NCBI GenBank assembly: GCA_900478215.1
Contig: LS483478.1
Coordinates: 2,604,001 to 2,668,000, forward strand
Length of the DNA: 64,000 bases
Direction of reading: 5' to 3'
Source: Salmonella enterica subsp. houtenae serovar Houten
GTDB taxonomy: Bacteria > Pseudomonadota > Gammaproteobacteria > Enterobacterales > Enterobacteriaceae
The notes below the pieces were generated by a model. That model saw only the letters and a list, made by a program, of their open reading frames with translations. It was not told where the DNA came from and did no database searches. How positions within the stretch are numbered: position 1 is the first letter of the stretch; every line of letters begins with the position of its first letter. The position numbers and the translations under genes are program-made. This document shows, piece by piece, positions 16,601 to 23,809 of the stretch.

Positions 16601-17812
16601 AATATCCAGACCTGCGCCCCTCCAGGTAGCGCCGTTATTAGTGAATACTGTATAATTACGGTTAAAGGTCAACGCCCCGGCCCCCTGGTTAACTGCGTCT
16701 TCCAGTACAACCTGGCCGTCAGCACCATTGAATACCAGATTTTTACCCGCATTGAGGTCTGCGCCTTTCTGGCCATGCATCTGATAGGTAGTCCCTTGCT
16801 GGGTAAGCGTCCCTGTACCGTCTGTTGAATCAAACGCCCAGCGCAGCGGCCCCTGTCCAGCTATAAAAGTTACTGGCGCATCGGTATCGTCCTGAATAGC
16901 CTGATTTACAAAGTTCGCATCAACCACTGCCCAGTTAGTTCCACCGCCGCCGCCGGAGCTATCCACCCCTACAATGACCCACTTTTGTAAAACAGAATCA
17001 TAGGCGAACAGAGGCGAGCCGCTATCGCCACTGCGTGGGTGTGTTCCCATCGGCCCCTGCACCAGACTATACAACTGTTTATTGGTATTGGTACTGATCA
17101 TCTGGCCCTGATTATACGACCCCGGTGAACCTGCCGTTCCGCCTGTCAGATAGCTGTATGCGCCGGAAATGGAGGTGATATGTCCATTTGCATCTTTGAT
17201 TTCCTGGGTTCCGGACCCTATCCGATAAAACACAGGATAACGATTTTTATCGCTATAAGCGCCGGATACCATCCCCGACTCTGTCATCAAAGAAGGCTCG
17301 ACTTCTGTGACTAATTTATTTAAACGTGGGGCATGAAAATCTCGTCCAGGCTGATTATTCCTGTCAACAAGACGATACCCATTCTCGCCATCGCCAAAAC
17401 TGACACTCTGATAGCCGCCATTATGTTTTACACTGACGATATACTGTGGCGAAACCAGTGTGGCAACCGCTGACTGGTGGTTGGCGCTACTGAAATCGGG
17501 CATTGGAGCATTATTCAGATAGCCAATAACCGCGCCCGCTTTGTTATAAACGGGAATATTCATACTGCCTGGCGTAAATTGCCCTTTATTCTCCGCAAAA
17601 TCTCTTATCGTCTGGTAGGGGATATCATCCCGGACGACTGCGGCCAGCGAAGAGGCTGAATACCCCAACAGCATGGTATTAATGATAACTGATGGAATAA
17701 GTTTCTTTATCAGACTTGTACGAGATGATTTTTTGACGCGGGTGGCCAGTTCTGAAACAGGCACAAGAGCGCCTTGTCTGACACTATACTTCAGAGCGTA
17801 TATTTTATTCAT
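13658..17812 (-). CDS. Serine protease autotransporter (SPATE, peptidase S6)
   Basis: 1384 residues. Residues 1-58 form an extended signal peptide (MNKIYALKYS start, cleavage near SSLAA). The S6 protease domain follows with a probable triad His130 (VSVKHNGGY), Asp158 (GRDFH) and Ser264 (GDSGSPLF). A long beta-helical passenger runs to the NN processing site (EVNNLNKRMGDLRD, about residue 1107). The last ~277 residues are a beta-barrel translocator ending in Phe. The family secretes proteases that cleave host mucins, cytoskeletal or complement proteins. It occupies the position where envF lies in S. Typhimurium and reads against msgA. Which SPATE class it belongs to cannot be decided here. Confidence 0.92.
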   Translation of the reverse strand: MNKIYALKYSVRQGALVPVSELATRVKKSSRTSLIKKLIPSVIINTMLLGYSASSLAAVVRDDIPYQTIRDFAENKGQFTPGSMNIPVYNKAGAVIGYLNNAPMPDFSSANHQSAVATLVSPQYIVSVKHNGGYQSVSFGDGENGYRLVDRNNQPGRDFHAPRLNKLVTEVEPSLMTESGMVSGAYSDKNRYPVFYRIGSGTQEIKDANGHITSISGAYSYLTGGTAGSPGSYNQGQMISTNTNKQLYSLVQGPMGTHPRSGDSGSPLFAYDSVLQKWVIVGVDSSGGGGGTNWAVVDANFVNQAIQDDTDAPVTFIAGQGPLRWAFDSTDGTGTLTQQGTTYQMHGQKGADLNAGKNLVFNGADGQVVLEDAVNQGAGALTFNRNYTVFTNNGATWRGAGLDIIRDAEVTWQVNGVQGDNLHKIGEGVLKVNGIGINPGGLKVGDGTVILAQRPDEDEKVQAFSSVNIASGRPTVVLTDSRQVNPDNISWGFRGGRLDINGNDITFHKINAADNGANIINTSDTFATVSIKPLTDMTVTINDWDKNKSSGGAAGLLYKYSNPYTHTVDYFIQKRKGYGYYPVNQADNDSWEYVGHNETQAIERIKSRQPVDDRIYHGNIAGNIHLNIDTSHSNGGVIFDGNIETPEGELMQSGGQLTFQGHPVIHAYNGKGVTDKLKSLGDDSVRNQPTSFDQSDWENRTFKLKTLLLKNTDFGLARNASLNGNIEAVQSSVTLGTPNLYIDLNDGNGTKVTPQKGTSVAGQDMDMSRYAGKVTLSERSILDVREIFTGSIQSQDSTVTVSSRHAKLDDYSRFGNTTLTLQEGARLSAAGGWWSDSDVIVGPAATLILAGSPAGSLPGQMSPAFYSTDYGAGYQLGAGSELQFSPYTLVTGDIRAEGDADITIGSSENIALADNLPLEEQMIYSLFNGFRNVYSGIVSAPQGRMAMTDTQWQMSGDSRTRTLRMTRSLAGFTGRGFNTLTTDTLQASQSAFALRTDLKNSDKIVVNQKAEGRDNTLFVNFLKKPSGKESLNIPLVSAPAGANPAMFKAAERVTGFSLVTPTLHTTEQDGKIQWVLDGFKSAPDKGSAASANSFMGMGYKNFMTEVNNLNKRMGDLRDTQGEDGMWVRIMNGAGTGDAGYSDRYTHLQTGFDKKHRLTGADLFTGVLMSYTDSSASGRAYSGDTHSLGGGLYASVMFDSGIYMDVIGKYIHHDNDYNAGFAGLGKRNYGTHSWYAGLEGGYRYHLTESLYIEPQAELVYGTVSGTTLKWNDNGMDVSMRSKTYNPLIGRTGVALGKTFSGKDWSITARTGVDYQFDLVANGETALRDASGEKRFTGEKDSRMLYNVGLNAQVKDNVRFGLELEQSAFGKYNVDHAINANFRYMF

Positions 17813-18087
17813 GGATAATCCCTGTGTATTTTATTATGCAATACAAGTTGGATGTCAGTCCTGACATTAGAAAACGTATCAGCTATAAAAATGATTGGCA
17901 ATAAAATATCATGAATGAAAAATATTTTTTTACATCCGTAAATTTTCACTTTCGAAGCTATGTGGGATACTACCAAAAATGGTAGCAAATAGAGCACGCA
18001 ATAAATCACCCAACTTAACATCGTCACCACAGTCAAAACACACACAAAACGAAACTGTTAAAACACTATTCCATCTTAAAGTCTATT

Positions 18088-18125
18088 CCTGGAGTATAAT
18101 ATATATTCCTTTTTCTGACTCCAGG
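18088..18125. repeat. Inverted repeat upstream of the first SET-repeat gene
   Basis: CCTGGAGT (18088-18095) and ACTCCAGG (18118-18125) form an eight-base stem with a 22-base AT-rich loop. It lies in the 491-base gap between the SPATE gene and the SET-repeat gene, where I find no other gene. The same CTGGAGT/ACTCCAG stem recurs just after the gene (20623-20646). Confidence 0.6.
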
Positions 18126-18218
18126 GTATAGTTTATAAATCACCGCAATACCAGAAGAGCAGCAATAACGCCCCGGCGCTCTTCAGTTTTTGGTAAGCCG
18201 TCAGGCTATTTCTGATGA

Positions 18219-18303
18219 ACATAATTTAAAAGAAAAGAATAATGAGCGATGGTATCGTCCCTTTGTTAATCTTAAAACCAGATATGCATCAGCAGGAGGT
18301 ACT
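18219..18303 (+). repeat. Duplicated leader block, copy 1
   Basis: About 85 bases immediately upstream of the first SET-repeat gene (ATAATTTAAAAGAAAAG start, through AGCGATGGTAT and CAGGAGG) recur nearly unchanged before the second gene at 23728-23809. The gene pair was therefore duplicated with its leader and ribosome binding site. Confidence 0.8.
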
Positions 18304-20574
18304 ATGCGGGGTATCGGAGCTGTTATCCATTTTCGCCCACCGACAGATAGTAGCATGCCGTCCCCTGACCTCAGCGGGAGGTGGAACAGTATCAGAGACT
18401 GGTTCTCCCTGCCCGTTCAGGATGAGGCCGCACAGTGCTTTCGCGTTTTTTATCAGCCGGATGAAGCCACGTCTCCCTCCGACAGGTTGAAGAACTTTTT
18501 AAAACTGAAAGCACTGGCCTCTCCGGGACGTCAGGATAATTTCGCCACAGAGCGGATACTCGGTACTGGTGAAACCATCTGCATGATTGCCTCCGGTAAA
18601 AACAGCGACTTCCCCCCCGTCACACTTCACCTGAGCGACCAGGAGTGGCATATGACACAATCTCAGGAAGAGACGGCTGACTGCACAGTATTGCCGCTTA
18701 GCGCTGGTAACCCGGCAGCGACCACCGCAGAAGAGAGCGCCGGAGCAAGCCGAAAAGGAAGCCGCATTACCAATACTCAGATTCAGGCATGGCGGGACCT
18801 GTCACCGGAGGCGAAACGAAAGGCCGGCGGTTGGAAAATATGGGCGCAGCCCCAGGGGATCTCCATCAGTGGTGCTAAACAATATCTGACAAATGCAGGG
18901 CTGACCTCCCGCGGAGTGGAGCGGCTGCAGCCGCCAGGAGAGAAAGGTTCCTCCATCACGAACAGACAGATTCAGGCATGGCGGGATCTGCCACAGGAGG
19001 AAAAACTCGAGGCAGGCGGCTGGATAAAGTGGGTGCAGACCCAGGGACTCTCCATCAGTGGTGCTAAACAATATCTGACAAATACAGGGCTGACCTCCCG
19101 CGGAGTGGAGCGGCTGCAGCCGCCAGGAGAGAAGGGTTCCTCCATTACAAATGCACAGATTCAGGCATGGCGGGATCTGCCACAGGAGGCAAAACTCGAG
19201 GCAGGCGGCTGGATGAAGTGGGTACAAGCGCAGGGAGTATCCATCGCAAGTGCCGGAAACTTTCTGACAAGCACCGGGCTGACCCCCTTTGGTACAGATC
19301 GCCTGAAACAACCAGAAGAAAGAGGTACCTCCATTACCAATATGCAGATTCGGACATGGCGGGACCTGCCGCAGGAGGCGAAACGCAAGGTCGGCGGCTG
19401 GATGACGTGGGCGCAGGCACTGGGGATAGACATCGGTAGTGCCTGTAGCTATCTGACAAACACAGGACTGACGCCCAAAGGGGTAGTACGACTCTCTCCT
19501 GCAGCGAGAGGTATCCCCATCACAGAGACGCAACTTCTGGCATGGTTTAACATGTCATCGGAGCAACGCCGTGCATCAGGCGGGTGGGCCACATGGGCGC
19601 AGACGCAGGGGATATCCTACATAAGCGCCAGAAAGTATCTGGCACCGCTAGACAGCGAGATACCATCCAGTGGCACATCGCGTCCGCAGCCGTCCGCAAC
19701 CGTCACGAGTGACAGTCCACGGGCATCAACATCCGCAGCCACAGGTGATGAGATAACCGTCAGCGTGAGTACCCCACCGGCGAGCAGCGGGGAAAAACGA
19801 GCGCTTCCCTCGACTAAAGAGGATATCTCAGCCCCGCCGGCAAAACAGATGAAGGAAGAGGAAGATGACGTTACCTGGCGCACACACCAGATAAACAATA
19901 ACCTGCCCATTCTGCAACACTGGCGTGACCCGACAATATCGGTTATGGCCCAGGCGGAAGGCAGGATTGAAACCCTGCAGGTCACACGGTGGAGACCTCT
20001 TTTTAACGCTTTACCCCGGCAGACAAAAGCCAGGATTAACCAGGAGATTCGCTGGTTTTTGCAAAATGAAGGAAGGCATGATGCGCGGATGAATGAAATG
20101 ATGTCCGTCGCTATCCCCCTTGATGACCGCGACGGTTACAGGGGGCGTACAATCTACGCACGAACCGATCTGGCGGCGTTTACCGTACTGGGCCCCTACT
20201 CTGGCCGCCTGCTGGACAGTGAAACGGTACGGGGTGAATATGAAAAAGAGTATGGCAGGGAAGCCAGCAATTATTATTTCGCCACGCGAAGCCAGGAACG
20301 AATTGTATCCGGCTTCCCGCAGGGAAATATCCTCAGCCTGCTTAACAGCCCGGTATTTACTCAGCGGACGGCGGAAGCAGAAGCAAGACAGAACGTCAGC
20401 GCGGTGCTTGTCGGGAAGAATATTCACTTTTTCCTCACCACACGCGACATCCGCGCCGGGGAAGAGCTGTGGTTTGATTACGGGCCGGACTACCAGCATT
20501 TTGAGCCCGGTGAAGCGCTACGCTCAGTGCAGGTTAAGGTGGAGCCGCCTTCCCCGAAGTCCGATTCGATATAA
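18304..20574 (+). CDS. Putative T3SS effector: translocation domain, five 63-residue repeats, SET domain
   Basis: 756 residues from the ATG at 18304 (AGGAGG upstream; the frame is open from 18190 but the paralogue starts at the equivalent ATG). Residues about 25-120 resemble the N-terminal domain of SspH/SlrP/SifA-type effectors: WNSIRDWF matches the WEK(I/M)xxFF motif, followed by RLKNFLKLKALA. From residue 155 come five repeats of 62-63 residues (unit ITNxQIQAWRDLPQEAK...GGWxKW...TNTGLTxxGxERL). A flexible Pro/Ser/Glu-rich linker leads to a SET domain (about 600-735): YRGRTIYARTDLAAF, the NILSLLNS region and GEELWFDYGPDY, matching SET motifs. A protein-lysine methyltransferase acting in host cells is inference; no activity is proven. 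Confidence 0.85.
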   Translation: MRGIGAVIHFRPPTDSSMPSPDLSGRWNSIRDWFSLPVQDEAAQCFRVFYQPDEATSPSDRLKNFLKLKALASPGRQDNFATERILGTGETICMIASGKNSDFPPVTLHLSDQEWHMTQSQEETADCTVLPLSAGNPAATTAEESAGASRKGSRITNTQIQAWRDLSPEAKRKAGGWKIWAQPQGISISGAKQYLTNAGLTSRGVERLQPPGEKGSSITNRQIQAWRDLPQEEKLEAGGWIKWVQTQGLSISGAKQYLTNTGLTSRGVERLQPPGEKGSSITNAQIQAWRDLPQEAKLEAGGWMKWVQAQGVSIASAGNFLTSTGLTPFGTDRLKQPEERGTSITNMQIRTWRDLPQEAKRKVGGWMTWAQALGIDIGSACSYLTNTGLTPKGVVRLSPAARGIPITETQLLAWFNMSSEQRRASGGWATWAQTQGISYISARKYLAPLDSEIPSSGTSRPQPSATVTSDSPRASTSAATGDEITVSVSTPPASSGEKRALPSTKEDISAPPAKQMKEEEDDVTWRTHQINNNLPILQHWRDPTISVMAQAEGRIETLQVTRWRPLFNALPRQTKARINQEIRWFLQNEGRHDARMNEMMSVAIPLDDRDGYRGRTIYARTDLAAFTVLGPYSGRLLDSETVRGEYEKEYGREASNYYFATRSQERIVSGFPQGNILSLLNSPVFTQRTAEAEARQNVSAVLVGKNIHFFLTTRDIRAGEELWFDYGPDYQHFEPGEALRSVQVKVEPPSPKSDSI

Positions 20575-20622
20575 ATTTAAAAATATTTAAACCCGAATAA
20601 ATAGCGCGTTGCCTTCACCCAG

Positions 20623-20646
20623 TCTGGAGTCGACTTACACTCCAGA
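20623..20646. repeat. Inverted repeat after the first SET-repeat gene
   Basis: TCTGGAGT/ACTCCAGA, eight-base stem and eight-base loop, 49 bases past the stop codon; no T run follows. It shares its stem with the repeat at 18088-18125. The remaining bases up to pliG at 20995 hold no gene I can support. Confidence 0.6.
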
Positions 20647-20994
20647 TCGGCGTTATTCATAACTTAATGTTTAAGAACGAAAGAGATACCATCTTATATT
20701 AAAGATATAATAACTCTATTGATAAAAAGTTTACTTTTGCTTATAAACGATACCCTTAATTGATTTATCAAGCAGCAACGAACATTCCGATGAATGTGAT
20801 ATATCAAGACATCCACAATCTGCCAGGGATGCATCAATGGTATCATCACCTTTAAGAGGGCTTAATTCTCCTGATTATGGAAATAAGTCACCCCGTTAAT
20901 GCTCCGAAACGACGGAAAAGCTCTGGATCGCTATAACCACACATTGTTATAGTATAACAAAACATCATGCTAATCCTGACGGAGAAACTGACAT

Positions 20995-21396
20995 ATGAAA
21001 ATCAAGCACATCGGTAAAGCCGTTTTTCTTTTAGCACTGGTAACCTCAACATGTTTTGCTGCTGGTAAGAGCATAAATGTCGAGTTCAGGAAAGGCCATT
21101 ACCGTGCCCAATACTCAGGAATAATAAAGGGATACGATTACGATACCTATAAGTTTCAGGCCAAAAAAGGACAACAACTGCATATCAGTATGTCGAATGA
21201 AAGCGCGGATACTTACCTGTTCGGGCCCGGGATAAGCGACTCGGTTGACCTTTCCAGGTATTCACCGGCACTCAATGATGCCGGCAAGTACACGCTGCCC
21301 GCATCAGGTAACTATGAACTGAGAATACTTCAAACGCGCAATGACGCCCGTAGAAACAAAACTAAAAAATACAGGATTAGTATTCAGATAAAGTAG
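20995..21396 (+). CDS. pliG: Periplasmic g-type lysozyme inhibitor PliG
   Basis: 133 residues, the same length as E. coli PliG (YcgK) and clearly alike throughout: signal peptide (cleavage near CFAA-GK), VEFRKGHYRAQYSG, IKGYDYDTYKFQAKKGQ, DTYLFGPGI, and SGNYELRILQTRNDARRNKTK. The SGxYxLR-type segment is the conserved lysozyme-contact loop. It inhibits goose-type lysozymes in the periplasm. It lies between the two SET-repeat genes, outside the location it has in E. coli, so it probably came or moved with this island. The start has GGAGAAA upstream. Confidence 0.93.
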   Translation: MKIKHIGKAVFLLALVTSTCFAAGKSINVEFRKGHYRAQYSGIIKGYDYDTYKFQAKKGQQLHISMSNESADTYLFGPGISDSVDLSRYSPALNDAGKYTLPASGNYELRILQTRNDARRNKTKKYRISIQIK

Positions 21397-21491
21397 GCAT
21401 CAATCCGGCGGCGTCGCTCCCGTCATAGCCTGCCCTCAACCGGGTTATCAATGATGACATATGTGAAATATTAAGTGGAGAAAATGATAAA

Positions 21492-21746
21492 ATGAAAATC
21501 AGAACTATATTCACCCTCTCACTGGTTGCTTCATCGTTTAGCTGTCTGGCATTCAAAGCGCCGTCCAACGTGACATCTATGACTCCTGATAAGATTAACG
21601 CTCTCGAAAGTAAGATTCTGAGTCGCTTTTACAGTCAGCATGGCGCTCTACCTCAGGTAAATGTCCTTGGGACGTGTGATGCTTCACCCGTTCCAGGTTG
21701 CTCATGCCCATTCTGTACAATGCTCCGTAGCCATATGCGCTCCTGA
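21492..21746 (+). CDS. Small secreted cysteine-containing protein, function unknown
   Basis: 84 residues with a probable signal peptide (MKIRTIFTLSLVASSFSCLAF). The mature part has an N-terminal helix (SMTPDKINALESKILSRFYSQHG) and a cysteine cluster near the C-terminus (GTCDASPVPGCSCPFCTMLRS) with a CPFC pair. Such a pair could bind metal or be redox-active, but no thioredoxin fold is visible. GGAGAAAATGATAAA precedes the start. I do not recognise the family. It follows pliG by 95 bases and may share its transcript. Confidence 0.65.
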   Translation: MKIRTIFTLSLVASSFSCLAFKAPSNVTSMTPDKINALESKILSRFYSQHGALPQVNVLGTCDASPVPGCSCPFCTMLRSHMRS

Positions 21747-21816
21747 GCTATGCGCCCAAACCATACCGATTACTACAAGCCCTTTAGCGGTAACATCATC
21801 TACCGCCTCACGCAAA

Positions 21817-21860
21817 TGATAAATATTATCATTTTCAATCATAAAAAATTTGTATATAAT
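21817..21860 (+). promoter_or_regulatory. Fur-box-like palindrome and promoter upstream of bor
   Basis: TGATAAATATTATCA (21817-21831) fits the 7-1-7 Fur motif TGATAAT-N-ATTATCA at 13 of 14 arm positions. It abuts a possible -35 (TTTTCA, 21832-21837) with -10 TATAAT at 21855-21860, 17 bases apart, some 65 bases before the bor start. Confidence 0.55.
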
Positions 21861-21926
21861 CGCCTTCCGTTACAAACGGGTAGACTAAAAACGACTCAAT
21901 TGACATTATTACCATGGAGGTAATTT

Positions 21927-22217
21927 ATGATTAAGGCTGTATCTGCTTTTGTGCTGGTACTTTTCCTCTCAGGCTGCGCTCAACAAACATTTAAAATGAG
22001 TTCCATACCCGTTGCCTCCCCCAAAAAAGTTATCACCCATCATTTCTTCATTTCCGGGCTGGGGCAGAAAAAAACTGTTGATGCCACTGCAATCTGTGGC
22101 GGCGCAGACAAGGTGATGCGTACGGAAACCCAGCAAACCTTTGTGAACGGTCTGTTGGGCTTTGTCACGCTTGGCATTTACACTCCGCTTGAAGCCCGAG
22201 TGTACTGCTCAAATTAA
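21927..22217 (+). CDS. bor: Bor/Iss family lipoprotein
   Basis: 96 residues with lipobox LSGC and the family body: THHFFISGLGQKKTVDA, AICGGADKV and TQQTFVNGLLGFVTLGIYTP, nearly as in phage lambda Bor. Bor/Iss proteins are outer-membrane lipoproteins made by lysogens that raise resistance to serum killing. Here no lambda-type lysis genes surround it, so it is a moron-like gene left in the island. GGAGG lies upstream of the ATG. A Fur-like palindrome and a TATAAT box precede it. Confidence 0.93.
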   Translation: MIKAVSAFVLVLFLSGCAQQTFKMSSIPVASPKKVITHHFFISGLGQKKTVDATAICGGADKVMRTETQQTFVNGLLGFVTLGIYTPLEARVYCSN

Positions 22218-22283
22218 TATTGCAGCCCGTGCTGACGGGCTATTTAAGCAAAACAGTCATAAGTTAAAAAAGGAATTCATTGG

Positions 22284-22418
22284 ATGAAATATACCATTTT
22301 CATTTTTGCTCTTTTGTTATCAGCCTGTTCCGGTCCCGGGGGCGTGACATGGGGAGTCACTCCCGCAAGCTCAGATATATGTCCATCAGGAAAATCAGCC
22401 TCAGGAGAATGTCGTTAG
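22284..22418 (+). CDS. Small lipoprotein (44 residues)
   Basis: Start MKYTIFIFALLLSAC gives a short lipoprotein signal with Cys15 as the lipidation site. The 29-residue mature tail (starting SGPGGVTWGV) ends PASSDICPSGKSASGECR with two cysteines. It is homologous over its whole length to the decayed gene at 4149-4283, which supports it being a true family. It follows bor by 66 bases and could share its promoter. An AGGA lies upstream of the start. Function unknown. Confidence 0.7.
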   Translation: MKYTIFIFALLLSACSGPGGVTWGVTPASSDICPSGKSASGECR

Positions 22419-22663
22419 ACATTCATTTCACACGCACTGAACATACTCTTGTGAATATTTCATTTTTTTAGGTATTTATGTTTCCGACATGGATAGCAGG
22501 AACATGTTGTCCATTGTTATACCTGACACACAATAGTCCATCAGTAAATCAACCTCCAACCTTAAACAATAGCTAAACAAAACTGTAGACTGTTATTGAC
22601 TAATTATTCTGGATAAAAAGAATACTCACCTGATAATTAACTATGACGAATGGAGTCATCTTT

Positions 22664-23611
22664 ATGCGTTTAAAACTTCTGGGAATCGTTCTCACTGCCC
22701 CTGTTGCATTCAACTCTTTAGCTTCAACCGAGTTCAGTTTCTTTACCCCTGAAAAGGTGAGTACGGATATCAGTCTGGGAACGCTAAGCGGAAAAACAAA
22801 AGAACGCGTTTACGATCCAACAGAAGGCGGGCGCAAAGTTAGCCAGCTTGACTGGAAATATAATAACGCTGCAATTATTAAAGGTGCAATCAACTGGGAT
22901 CTGATGCCATGGTTATCTGTCGGTGCTGCCGGATGGAGCACAATCGACAGTCGTGGAGCCAATATGGTTGATAAGGACTGGATGGATGCCGGTCACGCCG
23001 GAACATGGACAGATGAAAGCAGACATCCTAATACTCATCTTAATTACGCCAATGAATTCGATCTGAATATTAAAGGCTGGCTTTTAAATGAGTCTGATTA
23101 TCGACTTGGACTTATGGCTGGTTACCAGGAAAGCCGTTACAGTTTCAATGCCACCGGGGGTACCTATATTTACAGCGAGAATGGCGGCTTCCGAAATGAA
23201 ACCGGTTCATTCCCTGATGGAGAAAGAGGAATCGGTTACAAACAACAATTTAAAATGCCTTATATCGGTCTTACGGGTAGCTACCGTTACGATAATTTTG
23301 AATTTAGCAGCGCATTTAAATACAGCGGTTGGGTACGGGCAACGGATAACGATGAACACTACGCAAGGGGGATCACTTTCCGTAGTAAAGTTAAAAACCA
23401 GAACTACTACTCAATTGTAGCAAACGCGGGTTACTATGTTACTCCTAACGCAAAAGTGTATGTTGAAGGAGCATGGAATCGCCTAACCAACAAAAAAGGC
23501 GATACTACGCTTTATGACCGCAGCAATAGTACTTCTGAACACAGTAAAAACACCGCAGGTATTGAAAATTACAATTTCATGACCACCGTTGGTCTGAAAT
23601 ATACATTCTAA
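22664..23611 (+). CDS. Omptin outer-membrane protease, OmpT-like
   Basis: 315 residues from the ATG at 22664, whose signal peptide (MRLKLLGIVLTAP, cleavage near SLA-S) matches E. coli OmpT. The frame is open from 22643. Omptin features are DISLGTLSGKTKERVY, the active-site segment NMVDKDWMD (Asp pair), DNDEHY (Asp-His pair) and the terminal VGLKYTF. The sequence is visibly closer to OmpT than to the PgtE branch usual in Salmonella. Omptins cleave antimicrobial peptides and plasminogen between basic residues on the cell surface, and need rough LPS for activity. Confidence 0.92.
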   Translation: MRLKLLGIVLTAPVAFNSLASTEFSFFTPEKVSTDISLGTLSGKTKERVYDPTEGGRKVSQLDWKYNNAAIIKGAINWDLMPWLSVGAAGWSTIDSRGANMVDKDWMDAGHAGTWTDESRHPNTHLNYANEFDLNIKGWLLNESDYRLGLMAGYQESRYSFNATGGTYIYSENGGFRNETGSFPDGERGIGYKQQFKMPYIGLTGSYRYDNFEFSSAFKYSGWVRATDNDEHYARGITFRSKVKNQNYYSIVANAGYYVTPNAKVYVEGAWNRLTNKKGDTTLYDRSNSTSEHSKNTAGIENYNFMTTVGLKYTF

Positions 23612-23617
23612 ACACTT

Positions 23618-23641
23618 CCGTCGGGCCACCCGGCTCGACGG
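23618..23641 (+). terminator. Hairpin after the omptin gene
   Basis: CCGTCG/CGACGG with inner GGCC..., starting seven bases past the stop codon. The T run is weak. Confidence 0.45.
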
Positions 23642-23727
23642 ATTAAACGATTGATTATTCATTACGAACGACACTATTTTTAAATTATTATAGCCTCTGC
23701 AGAATAGCAAATAGCGAACTGATGGTC

Positions 23728-23809
23728 ATAATTTAAAAGAAAAGAATAATGAGCGATGGTATCTCCCTTTGTTAACCTTAAAACCTGATATGCATTAACA
23801 GGAGGCGCT
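23728..23809 (+). repeat. Duplicated leader block, copy 2
   Basis: Near-identical to 18219-18303, ending in AGGAGG before the start of the second SET-repeat gene. Small differences (TCC for TCGTCC, CATTAA for CATCAG) show that the copies have begun to diverge. Confidence 0.8.

Noticed and set aside
17809..18045. Hydrophobic 78-codon frame just upstream of the SPATE gene
   Set aside because: It overlaps the SPATE start by four bases, but the region is AT-rich leader DNA, no ribosome binding site is clear, and such hydrophobic frames arise by chance there.
18802..19533. Long minus-strand open frame (243 codons) opposite the first SET-repeat gene
   Set aside because: It mirrors the repeats of the plus-strand gene; similar antisense frames recur opposite the second gene. 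No ribosome binding site or recognisable domain.
18766..19660. Regular 189-base repetition that could be mistaken for a CRISPR or satellite array
   Set aside because: The period is an exact codon multiple, the frame stays open, and variation follows protein constraints; it is a protein repeat array.
20746..20870. Minus-strand frame reading a cysteine-containing tail (ADCGCLDISHSSEC) between the SET-repeat gene and pliG
   Set aside because: No start codon and short; at most a 3' fragment of an unknown gene.
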